DNA of 64,000 bases. Origin: Pseudoalteromonas sp. S2755. GTDB lineage: Bacteria; Pseudomonadota; Gammaproteobacteria; Enterobacterales; Alteromonadaceae. The notes below the pieces were generated by a model. It saw only the letters and a program-made list of their open reading frames with translations. It had not been told where the DNA came from and ran no database searches. Location of the stretch: positions 1-64,000 of the forward strand of contig NZ_PNDS01000009.1 in NCBI RefSeq assembly GCF_005886535.1. The letters run 5' to 3'. Below are positions 23,817-31,230 of this stretch, piece after piece (position 1 is the first letter of the stretch; the number at the start of each line of letters is the position of its first letter). Both the position numbers and the translations under genes were made by a program.

Positions 23817-24587
23817 ATGAATCATACGGATCTGCTGGAAGAAGTATTAAATCTGAGTATTCGCGCTGGTGAAGCGATTATGGAGATTTATGCCAAGGAC
23901 TTTAACGTTGAATATAAAGAAGATGAAAGTCCCGTCACTGAGGCAGATCTCGCTGCACACAAAATTATTGTTGCAGGCCTAAAGCTCCTCACTCCCGAAA
24001 TGCCGATATTAAGCGAAGAAAGCGCGGGAATAGATTGGCAAGAACGCCAACAATGGCAAGAATATTGGCTGGTTGATCCCATTGACGGCACCAAGGAATT
24101 CATCAAGAAAAATGGCGAATTTACAGTAAATATTGCACTTATCAATAACGGCGAACCTATTCTCGGTGTTGTTCATGCTCCAGCACTAAATGAGAGCTAC
24201 CTTGCAGAAAAAAGTATTGGCGCGTTCAAGCAAACGGGTGAAGCTCGCATAGAGCTAAAAGTCACAACAAAGCCCAATCAAGGCTTAATTAAGGTGGTCG
24301 GCTCGCGCTCACACCCTTCACCAGATTTAGCTGAGTACCTTACCCGTTTCGAGCAGGTCGACATGGTGCCTAAAGGTAGCTCACTTAAGTTATGTTTAGT
24401 GGCAGAAAGTAAAGCCGATGTTTACCCTCGCCTTGGCCCGACTTCAGAGTGGGATACCGGAGCCGGACATGCAGTGGCAAGTATCGCAGGGGCAAAGGTC
24501 AGCCAAGTGAATGGCGAGCCTCTGCGCTACAATCAAAAAGCCGAGTATCTTAACCCTTATTTTGTGGTTTCTAGGTTGGAAGACTAA
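23817..24587 (+). CDS. cysQ: 3'(2'),5'-bisphosphate nucleotidase
   Basis: CysQ hydrolyses PAP, the inhibitory by-product of PAPS reduction, to AMP. The 256-residue protein belongs to the lithium-sensitive inositol monophosphatase fold: metal-binding EES at residues 67-69, the DPIDGT motif at 87-92 and WDTGAGHAVASIAGA near residue 222. It closes the plus-strand cys block and is followed by a terminator-like stem-loop. Confidence 0.96.
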   Translation: MNHTDLLEEVLNLSIRAGEAIMEIYAKDFNVEYKEDESPVTEADLAAHKIIVAGLKLLTPEMPILSEESAGIDWQERQQWQEYWLVDPIDGTKEFIKKNGEFTVNIALINNGEPILGVVHAPALNESYLAEKSIGAFKQTGEARIELKVTTKPNQGLIKVVGSRSHPSPDLAEYLTRFEQVDMVPKGSSLKLCLVAESKADVYPRLGPTSEWDTGAGHAVASIAGAKVSQVNGEPLRYNQKAEYLNPYFVVSRLED

Positions 24588-24623
24588 GCGAGAAGGTGGT
24601 AATACCGTAAACTAATTCACGTA

Positions 24624-24657
24624 AAATCAGTCGAATTAACGTTCGACTGGTTTATTT
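24624..24657 (+). terminator. probable terminator of the cysG-cysQ block
   Basis: A 12-bp stem (24624-24635 with 24642-24653, one G-U pair) has a 6-base loop and is followed on the plus strand by TTTATTT. It lies 37 bases after cysQ and overlaps the 3' end of the convergent acetyltransferase gene. The modest GC content of the stem lowers confidence. Confidence 0.55.
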
Positions 24658-25466
24658 GCGGCGCGAGTTAGGACTTTATCGTATACGCTTTTTAAAACTG
24701 CTCTTGGCGTTTCAAGCAAAAATGTCTCTTTTACTAACTGCTCTAGCTGAGCAAAGCTCTCCACTGTAGTCTCTGTAACACTGCCATCGCATTCATGCCA
24801 TTCAAAATAGCTCTGATTACGCAGTAAATAACGGTGGCAATCTGTAATTCGAGAAACCACTAAGTTATTCACAAACGCCGCTTCAGGATGTTGATGGGAA
24901 TAAAAGTGTGCCACTTCACAATCGGATTCGAACACCTCAGCAAGGTCGACATGATATAGAGTGAGCGGTGCTTCTCCCTCCTCTAACAAAGTCACTTTGA
25001 CTGTGTCTGCTGTTTTTTGTACCTGATAAGTCTGCCGACCTTGGATAGTTAAGGCCTGATTGATGTTAAGCGGTACACGAGGAGACTTCACTCCAAACCC
25101 CACATCAATCAAATATTGCTCGCCATCCAAGTTAAGCAATGTCATTCGATGAGAACGAGGATTGGAGGGGCTACCATTTAGCATCACTCTCGCAAGAACT
25201 GGCCTTACTGTAAACCCAAGCTGTTGCAGCGCTAAAAATGCCACCTTGTTATGCTCAAAGCAGTAGCCACCTTGTCTTTTGCTCACTAAACGGTTAAATA
25301 GCGATAATGGGTCAAGCAACAGACGCTCACCATACATGGCATTTATACTTGAGAAGGCGTAGCAAGAGAGGTGTTTTTGTTGTAACTCGGTGACCAGCTC
25401 AATCCCAGCAAAGTGCTGTAACGATAAACTGCTAAGATATTGATTGATATTCGATTCTAATTCCAT
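24636..25466 (-). CDS. arylamine N-acetyltransferase
   Basis: This enzyme transfers acetyl groups from acetyl-CoA to arylamines or arylhydrazines by a ping-pong mechanism. The Cys-His-Asp triad of the NAT family is intact: C69 in RQGGYCFEHN, H106 in PRSHRM and D121 in YLIDVGFG. The length of 276 residues is typical. The native substrate cannot be read from the sequence. It is convergent with the cys block and has its own 140-base upstream gap, so no operon partner is evident. Confidence 0.93.
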   Translation of the reverse strand: MELESNINQYLSSLSLQHFAGIELVTELQQKHLSCYAFSSINAMYGERLLLDPLSLFNRLVSKRQGGYCFEHNKVAFLALQQLGFTVRPVLARVMLNGSPSNPRSHRMTLLNLDGEQYLIDVGFGVKSPRVPLNINQALTIQGRQTYQVQKTADTVKVTLLEEGEAPLTLYHVDLAEVFESDCEVAHFYSHQHPEAAFVNNLVVSRITDCHRYLLRNQSYFEWHECDGSVTETTVESFAQLEQLVKETFLLETPRAVLKSVYDKVLTRAANKPVER

Positions 25467-25607
25467 GACTGACTCCTAAAGTTGATGGAGGCAGGTTAAA
25501 ACCTCAACCCATGTTAAGGTCAATAGGTATTTTTACTTTTTCAGCTATTATTTCTATCACCTAATAAGATGTCACTTTGTTATCCAAACCTCTGCTTACT
25601 TATTTAA

Positions 25608-28349
25608 CTAAGCAAATAACTGATGCACTTTTTTATTCGGTGAAACAAGGCGTTTAGCTTCAGCCACAACCAGCGGCTTTGACATAAGATAGCCTTGTGT
25701 TTGATGGCAATAAAGCCTTGATAACGTATCAAGCTGCGCTGCTGTTTCAATGCCCTCAGCAGTCACGACAAGGTTAAAGCTCTGCGCAATCGCGCAAATT
25801 GCTTTAATGAGTTGCGTCGCCTTGCCGCCCTGTTCAATGCCTGACATAAAGGCCCTATCTATTTTAATGCCATCCACAGGAAGATGGTTTAACCGCGCAA
25901 GGCTGCTATAACCTGTGCCAAAGTCATCAATATAGATGCCAAACCCAGCTTGATGAAGTTGCTCCAGCGGCCCTATAAGCATGTTTTCCTCCGCCATCAT
26001 GGCAGATTCTGTCAACTCAAGCTTAACTTGTTTCATCGCAACATTTTCATCTTCACAACGAGACACTAGCCAATCGATAAATTCCTGCGACTGGAGTTGC
26101 AACGGAGAAACATTAACCGCGACAAAAAGGGTACTGTCTCCTACACCATTGATAAAAGTGAGCGCCTGATCAAATACCCAACGACCAAGCTCTGAAATCT
26201 TCGCGCATTGCTCTGCAATGGGAATAAACTCAGCAGGACTTACTTCTCCGAGCGTCGGGCTATTCCAGCGCAGTAGCGCTTCGAACCCTTTTAAGTTCTG
26301 CCCTTTTTGACAATAAACGGGCTGTAAATTCAGGCTTAATTCGCGAGACATCACTATTGCCTGTAGCGCTTGCTCAATCTGGATCTTTCGACCTGCTTCG
26401 CAAGCGATAGCATTAGTGAATACATGATAAGTGTTCTTACCTCGCTTCTTCGCCTCATACATTGCAATATCAGCATCATGTAGTAGTTTCTCAGCATCGC
26501 AATGTAAGCACGGAACGGTAAAGTGGCGTACACCAACGCTACCACTTACACAATGACTGTTACCCTGGTACAGAAATGGCGCACGGATCCGCGCAAGAAT
26601 ATCTTCAAGCACCCCTTCAATTGGTTCATGTAGATGCTCATCGTAAATAAGGACAGCGAATTCATCACCGCCAAGCCGAGCAATATCGGCATAGCTACTA
26701 AGCAGCATACGCATTCTTGTTGCAAACTCGATAAGCAGCTTATCGCCGGCTTGATGGCCTAAGGTATCGTTTATTAGCTTAAAGCGGTCTAAGTCAATAT
26801 ATAGCAAAGTAAATTTGGCGCGTTTACGCTCACGGAGCTTATCAACCAAAGACACAAAGCTCTGACGATTTAGCAGATCGGTCAAGCTGTCATGTTGCGC
26901 TTTATATCGCAATTGTTCTTGGAACAGTTTAGCCTGAGTAATGTCCGTCACTCTCCCCTCATACAGGCAACTATCCGGTTGATGCAGCCAATGCCCAGAA
27001 TGTCTAAGCCAGATATGCTCTCCCGATTCTGCTTTTGCTAACCACTCAATTTCTTGGTGAGCTTGCTTAGTGGCAACAATCTGGTTCCACTTCTCATGAC
27101 ACTCGGAATCTTGCATAAGTGCACTAAAGTCTGTATTTGGCGAAGGAATACGCCCACCAAAAAGTAACGCATTGAAAGCGGGGTTGGAGTCAATAATGTA
27201 GCCTCGGCGGTCTAGTACAAATAAACCTTCATGGCTATTAACGAATAAACTTTTATACTTACGCTCTGCAGCGACCTGTTGCTGCAAAGCCCCTAACCGT
27301 TTATTCGATTCGACTTGTAACCTGTGGTTAGACACCTCTAGGCTTTTAGTTCTTTCAACAACTAAATTATTGACGGTGTCATTGCGGTTTTTCAGCTGCC
27401 GTAGCTGGAGCCACACCAATAAAATACAAGCGGCAAAAATACCTAAAAAGAGCGCAATCAGTACACTATGGTTATTTAACCAACTTGGGTGTAAACACGC
27501 CTCATCATATAACTGCATGGTAATGGGCAAACCATAAAAATTAATGGTGTGTACCGCACTTGGCGTTAAATTATGAAGGTCGAAGCGCTTCTGCCAATCG
27601 GAGCTATAAATAACTTCTTTTTTTGAAGAGACCAATAAGTGTTGCATGCGCTGCTGATATAATTGGCCAAACAATGAATCCAATAAAAAAGGTAACTCAA
27701 AACTTAATCCCAGTAACGTTTTAAACTCTCCAAAACGAGGTTGCTCAATCAATACACTGAGTTTTTTCCTATTTGGCCAGACATAGGTCGTTAAGTCATT
27801 TTCATCCCGCTCTGCAAAAATATCTCTCTCAAGCACCTCCGCCTGCCCGACGGTCTGACCAACTTCAGACACAGGTGCGGCACGGGTAACCACCAACCAT
27901 TGGTTAGCCTGTTTATCTAGATCGCCTCTAATTTTAAAGTCAAAATAGCCTCTTTCTCGCTGCACTTTCTCTAATATGGAGAATTGTTCAGGTGAAACCA
28001 CTGCGTATGTTTCCATACTCAACCCTAAATTCGCCGTGGTAAGCTGTGACTGCGCTATCTCATAAAAGTCTGCATCTTGATGGGTGTTGAGGTAGGCGTC
28101 TATTGAATACAGTAGGTGAGCAACGTGTTGCAACTTACTATCCAGTAAGTATTCTAATCGTGTCAACTCCTGCGCACTTTTGCTTTCTGATTGGTTTTGG
28201 TAGTAAACATTCGCTATCAAGCCAACATATATCAAACAGGCGAACAACAAGATGAACCCCAACACAGGAAGCCTTCGCTTAAAAACCTGTTGAGTACTCT
28301 GGAGAATGGCATTTATAAAAACGCGTCGTTTAAGTCTGGACATCTTCAT
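25608..28349 (-). CDS. membrane-bound PAS-GGDEF-EAL cyclic-di-GMP protein
   Basis: A 913-residue sensor of c-di-GMP metabolism. A transmembrane helix at about 26-48 and another at about 293-317 enclose a periplasmic sensor domain of about 240 residues that I do not recognise. A coiled coil, a PAS domain (about 370-480), a GGDEF domain and an EAL domain (about 660-905) follow. The cyclase motif is intact (RLGGDEF), and the EAL domain has GFEALLRW, QPVY and DDFGTGYSSL with KIDR, so both diguanylate cyclase and phosphodiesterase activities are possible. It is divergent from the ferric-binding protein gene, 45 bases away. Confidence 0.93.
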   Translation of the reverse strand: MKMSRLKRRVFINAILQSTQQVFKRRLPVLGFILLFACLIYVGLIANVYYQNQSESKSAQELTRLEYLLDSKLQHVAHLLYSIDAYLNTHQDADFYEIAQSQLTTANLGLSMETYAVVSPEQFSILEKVQRERGYFDFKIRGDLDKQANQWLVVTRAAPVSEVGQTVGQAEVLERDIFAERDENDLTTYVWPNRKKLSVLIEQPRFGEFKTLLGLSFELPFLLDSLFGQLYQQRMQHLLVSSKKEVIYSSDWQKRFDLHNLTPSAVHTINFYGLPITMQLYDEACLHPSWLNNHSVLIALFLGIFAACILLVWLQLRQLKNRNDTVNNLVVERTKSLEVSNHRLQVESNKRLGALQQQVAAERKYKSLFVNSHEGLFVLDRRGYIIDSNPAFNALLFGGRIPSPNTDFSALMQDSECHEKWNQIVATKQAHQEIEWLAKAESGEHIWLRHSGHWLHQPDSCLYEGRVTDITQAKLFQEQLRYKAQHDSLTDLLNRQSFVSLVDKLRERKRAKFTLLYIDLDRFKLINDTLGHQAGDKLLIEFATRMRMLLSSYADIARLGGDEFAVLIYDEHLHEPIEGVLEDILARIRAPFLYQGNSHCVSGSVGVRHFTVPCLHCDAEKLLHDADIAMYEAKKRGKNTYHVFTNAIACEAGRKIQIEQALQAIVMSRELSLNLQPVYCQKGQNLKGFEALLRWNSPTLGEVSPAEFIPIAEQCAKISELGRWVFDQALTFINGVGDSTLFVAVNVSPLQLQSQEFIDWLVSRCEDENVAMKQVKLELTESAMMAEENMLIGPLEQLHQAGFGIYIDDFGTGYSSLARLNHLPVDGIKIDRAFMSGIEQGGKATQLIKAICAIAQSFNLVVTAEGIETAAQLDTLSRLYCHQTQGYLMSKPLVVAEAKRLVSPNKKVHQLFA

Positions 28350-28374
28350 CGAACATTGTATGCTACACCCATTC

Positions 28375-28393
28375 GATAATAATTCTTATTTGC
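28375..28393. promoter_or_regulatory. Fur-box-like operator before the ferric-binding protein gene
   Basis: The 19 bases GATAATAATTCTTATTTGC match the classical Fur consensus GATAATGATAATCATTATC at 13 of 19 positions by my count. Their inner part AATAA-TTC-TTATT is a perfect inverted repeat. The first six bases could also serve as a -10 box for the plus-strand gene starting at 28395. Binding is inferred. Confidence 0.45.
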
Positions 28394-28394
28394 A

Positions 28395-29402
28395 ATGAAT
28401 AAAAGTAAACTTTTCCTTTTTTTGCTCTTTTGGGTACATTTTGGTCAAGCGGTTGCAAAGCAGCCCCACACCTCGCAAGTAAACGTCTATTCATTTAGAA
28501 AATATGAATTAATTCAACCTGTCCTCCAGGCATTTGAAAAAGAGACTGGGATCACCGTAAATTTAGTAAATGGTAAATCAGTACAACTACTTGAGCGTCT
28601 CAAAAACGATGGCGCCGACTCAAAGGCAGATGTGTTGCTCACCTCCGATCTAATTCAGTTGCATGATTACAAAGCACTACTGCGTCCTATCGACAAGATC
28701 ACAAATTGGCAAGCAGTAAATCATGAACTCAAGGATGATGATAAGCGGTGGATCAGTGTTTCGATAAGGACACGCGCATTATTCCGTAAAAAAGGCGTTT
28801 CTACGCCTTTGCCCGTGCGCTTTTCGGATTTAGATAAAGCGCTTTACAAGGGTAAGTTTTGCATTCGACAGTGGTCTCATAGTTATAACTTGACGTTAGC
28901 ATCAAGCCTCTATGCTTCTTCAAATAGCAATGACTCCTCATGGCTCAACCACGCTAATACGCTATTAGCAAAACGCCCTGTGGGAGGAGATAGAGATCAA
29001 CTAAGAGCGCTTGCACAAGGTCAATGTGAATTTGCACTGGCGAATCACTATTACTGGAGCATGATGCAGCACTCCGAAAATAAGCGCGATAAGGCACTTG
29101 CCGAACAGCTAGAGATCCACTTCCTGAAAATGCACTCGGGAAAAACGCCTATTTCTACCACCACGGTTGCGATAGCAAAGCACTCACCCAATGCACACAA
29201 TGCCGAGTTATTTATTGATTTCTTGCTGAAACCGAGTACTCAGTCCATGTATGCTAATTTGCTTCATGAATATCCTGTGATTCAGAGCTCGCAAACGGCT
29301 CCGGCTCCGTTTGTTCCCGCCACGAAACAGGTGAAGCTCGGCCTGCAGCAAGTGTCACGAGCCCAGCGAGTTATTAACTCACTCAGCAAAGATCACTTGT
29401 AA
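28395..29402 (+). CDS. FutA/FbpA-like ferric iron-binding periplasmic protein (orphan)
   Basis: A 335-residue protein with a signal peptide (residues 1-21, ending QAVA) and the start of an iron-type class of ABC solute-binding proteins: VNVYSFRKYELIQPVLQAFEKETGI. Late features include NHYYWSMM, the paired tyrosines that ligate ferric iron in this family, and TPISTTTVAIAKHSPN. No permease or ATPase gene is nearby, so it either works with a distant transporter or as a sensor partner. No ribosome binding site precedes the ATG, and a possible -10 box lies only 14 bases upstream, so the mRNA may be nearly leaderless. Its last 24 bases overlap the convergent lipoprotein gene. Confidence 0.85.
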   Translation: MNKSKLFLFLLFWVHFGQAVAKQPHTSQVNVYSFRKYELIQPVLQAFEKETGITVNLVNGKSVQLLERLKNDGADSKADVLLTSDLIQLHDYKALLRPIDKITNWQAVNHELKDDDKRWISVSIRTRALFRKKGVSTPLPVRFSDLDKALYKGKFCIRQWSHSYNLTLASSLYASSNSNDSSWLNHANTLLAKRPVGGDRDQLRALAQGQCEFALANHYYWSMMQHSENKRDKALAEQLEIHFLKMHSGKTPISTTTVAIAKHSPNAHNAELFIDFLLKPSTQSMYANLLHEYPVIQSSQTAPAPFVPATKQVKLGLQQVSRAQRVINSLSKDHL

Positions 29403-30041
29403 GTCACAGTTAAATACTGGTACTGGTCCATCGAAAAGCTGCTGGCGGGTAAATGTTTTTGCAGGCTTGGGCCCCTGTAATGTCTGCACTGTATGTTCAC
29501 GCTCGGCATACACTTGCTGGTAGGGGTGCTGTTCGGGTTTCTCACGCCATGTGAGCGTGAGATGTTTACTTTTATAAGTCCAACGCCCCCGATACTCAGT
29601 GCCAACCTGCAGCCAATGACCATTGGGTTTCAGCTGCAATTGGATAGAATCGTCTTTGCATTGGTGAGCAAATAATAGATCTGGCAATGCTTGAACAGCT
29701 CTGTTTTGCACCAGATACAACCCCGCGTTATTCGGTGTATAGCGGTGCCCTTCCATATTAAACTCTGAAATCGTCAGCGTATCAAAACCTATCTTTTTCA
29801 CCACATATTCGATATCCCTAAGCCACTTGTCGCCTGAAGTCATCGGTGGAATATTTAATTGTGCACTCTCATATTGTAGCGGTACGGGAAGCTCGGTAAA
29901 ACGATAATGAATATCTCGCTTTTCTAACGCTTGAACTAAGTTAGCTCTAGTACCTTCATCAAGACCGGATTCAAAGATATGTAGGGTTTGGGTGCTACAG
30001 CCACTCAATAATAAAGTAGCAATTGCGAAAATACGTTGCAT
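29379..30041 (-). CDS. hypothetical lipoprotein
   Basis: A 220-residue protein starting MQRIFAIATLLLSGCSTQ, with a lipobox LLSGC that predicts lipidation at residue 14. I choose the ATG at 30039-30041 because AAGG lies six bases upstream; the ATG at 30045 would sit on that site. The body has no domain I recognise. The segment DKWLRDIEYVVKKIGFDTLTI and the later beta-rich part suggest a soluble domain anchored to a membrane. Its 3' end overlaps the convergent solute-binding protein gene by 24 bases. Confidence 0.8.
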   Translation of the reverse strand: MQRIFAIATLLLSGCSTQTLHIFESGLDEGTRANLVQALEKRDIHYRFTELPVPLQYESAQLNIPPMTSGDKWLRDIEYVVKKIGFDTLTISEFNMEGHRYTPNNAGLYLVQNRAVQALPDLLFAHQCKDDSIQLQLKPNGHWLQVGTEYRGRWTYKSKHLTLTWREKPEQHPYQQVYAEREHTVQTLQGPKPAKTFTRQQLFDGPVPVFNCDLQVIFAE

Positions 30042-30068
30042 TGTCATCCTTGGTGTTACGCCTCAGTT

Positions 30069-30101
30069 TGAAGTGCACCTAATCTGGGAAGTACACTTCA
30101 A
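30069..30101. repeat. imperfect inverted repeat GAAGTGCAC/GTACACTTC
   Basis: Arms of 11 bases (TTGAAGTGCAC and GTACACTTCAA, one mismatch) flank a 12-base spacer between two minus-strand genes. There is no T run. A related element with AGTGCAC and GTGCACT arms occurs at 31010-31038. They may be operators or short mRNA hairpins. Confidence 0.4.
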
Positions 30102-30125
30102 CCTCAGTCTTATTAATACTTCAAA

Positions 30126-30395
30126 TTAACACCTAGACAACCAATTTTCAACAGACGCTTTTGGGTAGAGAATATCTTTAAACAATCGATGCTGTTGATG
30201 ACGTAGGTGCCGCTCCTGACTTGGCAGTCCGGCTTGCACCTGACTATGATGCTCATTAAATCGAGAGATGACCGAAAGCTTATCCTTAGCTTGAGTAAGA
30301 GACTCATTGACATAGTGACGTACATCATCCGCGGTCATTAGATCAGTCTTATCTACGTTCATAAGCTCTTTTCTTAATGCTGTGCGAATACCCAT
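30126..30395 (-). CDS. hypothetical 89-residue protein
   Basis: The open frame runs upstream to 30545, but the ATG at 30393-30395 has a GGAGG Shine-Dalgarno sequence five bases ahead, so I start there, giving MGIRTALRKELMNVDKTDLM. The product is small, charged and predicted helical, with several histidines and glutamines in the middle (EHHSQVQ, RHLRHQQHRLF) and no signal or membrane segment. I do not recognise a family. It is divergent from the S4-domain gene, separated by 198 bases. Confidence 0.65.
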   Translation of the reverse strand: MGIRTALRKELMNVDKTDLMTADDVRHYVNESLTQAKDKLSVISRFNEHHSQVQAGLPSQERHLRHQQHRLFKDILYPKASVENWLSRC

Positions 30396-30593
30396 CGTTG
30401 CCTCCATAAAATACTGATAAAAACAAATCGCGTGGTCGGCCTGCAAGATACACACCAAATGCTTCAATAATGTTAAAGACCCCGGATTTAACGAAAAAGT
30501 TTCGTCATTGACCGCTGTAATTTTATATACTGTGGTATAAGGCAATCAGACAATGGCTGTGTTAGGTAAATACGGTATATTGAGGTTATTAAA

Positions 30594-30962
30594 ATGCAAG
30601 ATGGGTTTATTGAAATTGAGCTCGAAGAAGAGCCAATAGAATTATGTAACCTTTTGAAAGTACTGGACTTAGCAGAAACTGGCGGACATGCTAAGTTATT
30701 GATCACTGAAGGTTATGTAGCAGTCAACGATGAAATATGTACACAAAAACGTAAAAAGATTTATTCAGGCGATATTCTGCATTTTGATGGTGATGAATTT
30801 CATTTAACCTTAGCACCTGATGCTACGCCGCAACCGCGAGCAGTTGCCACTCCACGCGCCGAAACGGCACCAACGCCGAGTAAGAAAAAACGACAAAAGT
30901 CAGGAAAATCTTACACACAAGTAGACAAAAATACAGGCCGAAAACCCATTTCCTTCGGCTGA
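30594..30962 (+). CDS. S4-domain RNA-binding protein (YbcJ-like) with basic tail
   Basis: A 122-residue protein whose first 75 residues form an S4-like RNA-binding module: ELCNLLKVLDLAETGGHAK, LITEGYVAVNDEICTQKRKKI and YSGDILHFDGDEFHL, as in YbcJ of E. coli. A low-complexity proline/alanine linker and a basic tail (SKKKRQKSGKSY) follow, about 45 residues more than E. coli YbcJ. It probably binds structured RNA, perhaps rRNA, but the target is unknown. Confidence 0.85.
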   Translation: MQDGFIEIELEEEPIELCNLLKVLDLAETGGHAKLLITEGYVAVNDEICTQKRKKIYSGDILHFDGDEFHLTLAPDATPQPRAVATPRAETAPTPSKKKRQKSGKSYTQVDKNTGRKPISFG

Positions 30963-31009
30963 CAATTCAACATGCTGATGCATTTAATTACAAAAATGCT
31001 CACCTTTTT

Positions 31010-31038
31010 AGTGCACCTATGCTTCGCGAAAGTGCACT
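31010..31038. repeat. inverted repeat AGTGCAC/GTGCACT upstream of acnA
   Basis: Seven-base perfect arms (31010-31016 and 31032-31038) flank a 15-base spacer containing TTCGCGAA. It lies 190 bases before the acnA start and resembles the element at 30069-30101. Confidence 0.35.
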
Positions 31039-31230
31039 TCCCCCTTGAAAAAGTCCCCAATCAACACTAGGACTATAGCAGTACAAAAAAACGGCAAGTC
31101 TGCAACTGGTACATTCTATGCACCTTGTTTTGCATTTTTAGAACAAAACCAATTCACTTAATTGGATGCTCTACTTTCCTCTAAAATAGAGCAAATCTTA
31201 AGTGCAGCTGGTATAAGGAAAGGGTCAAGC

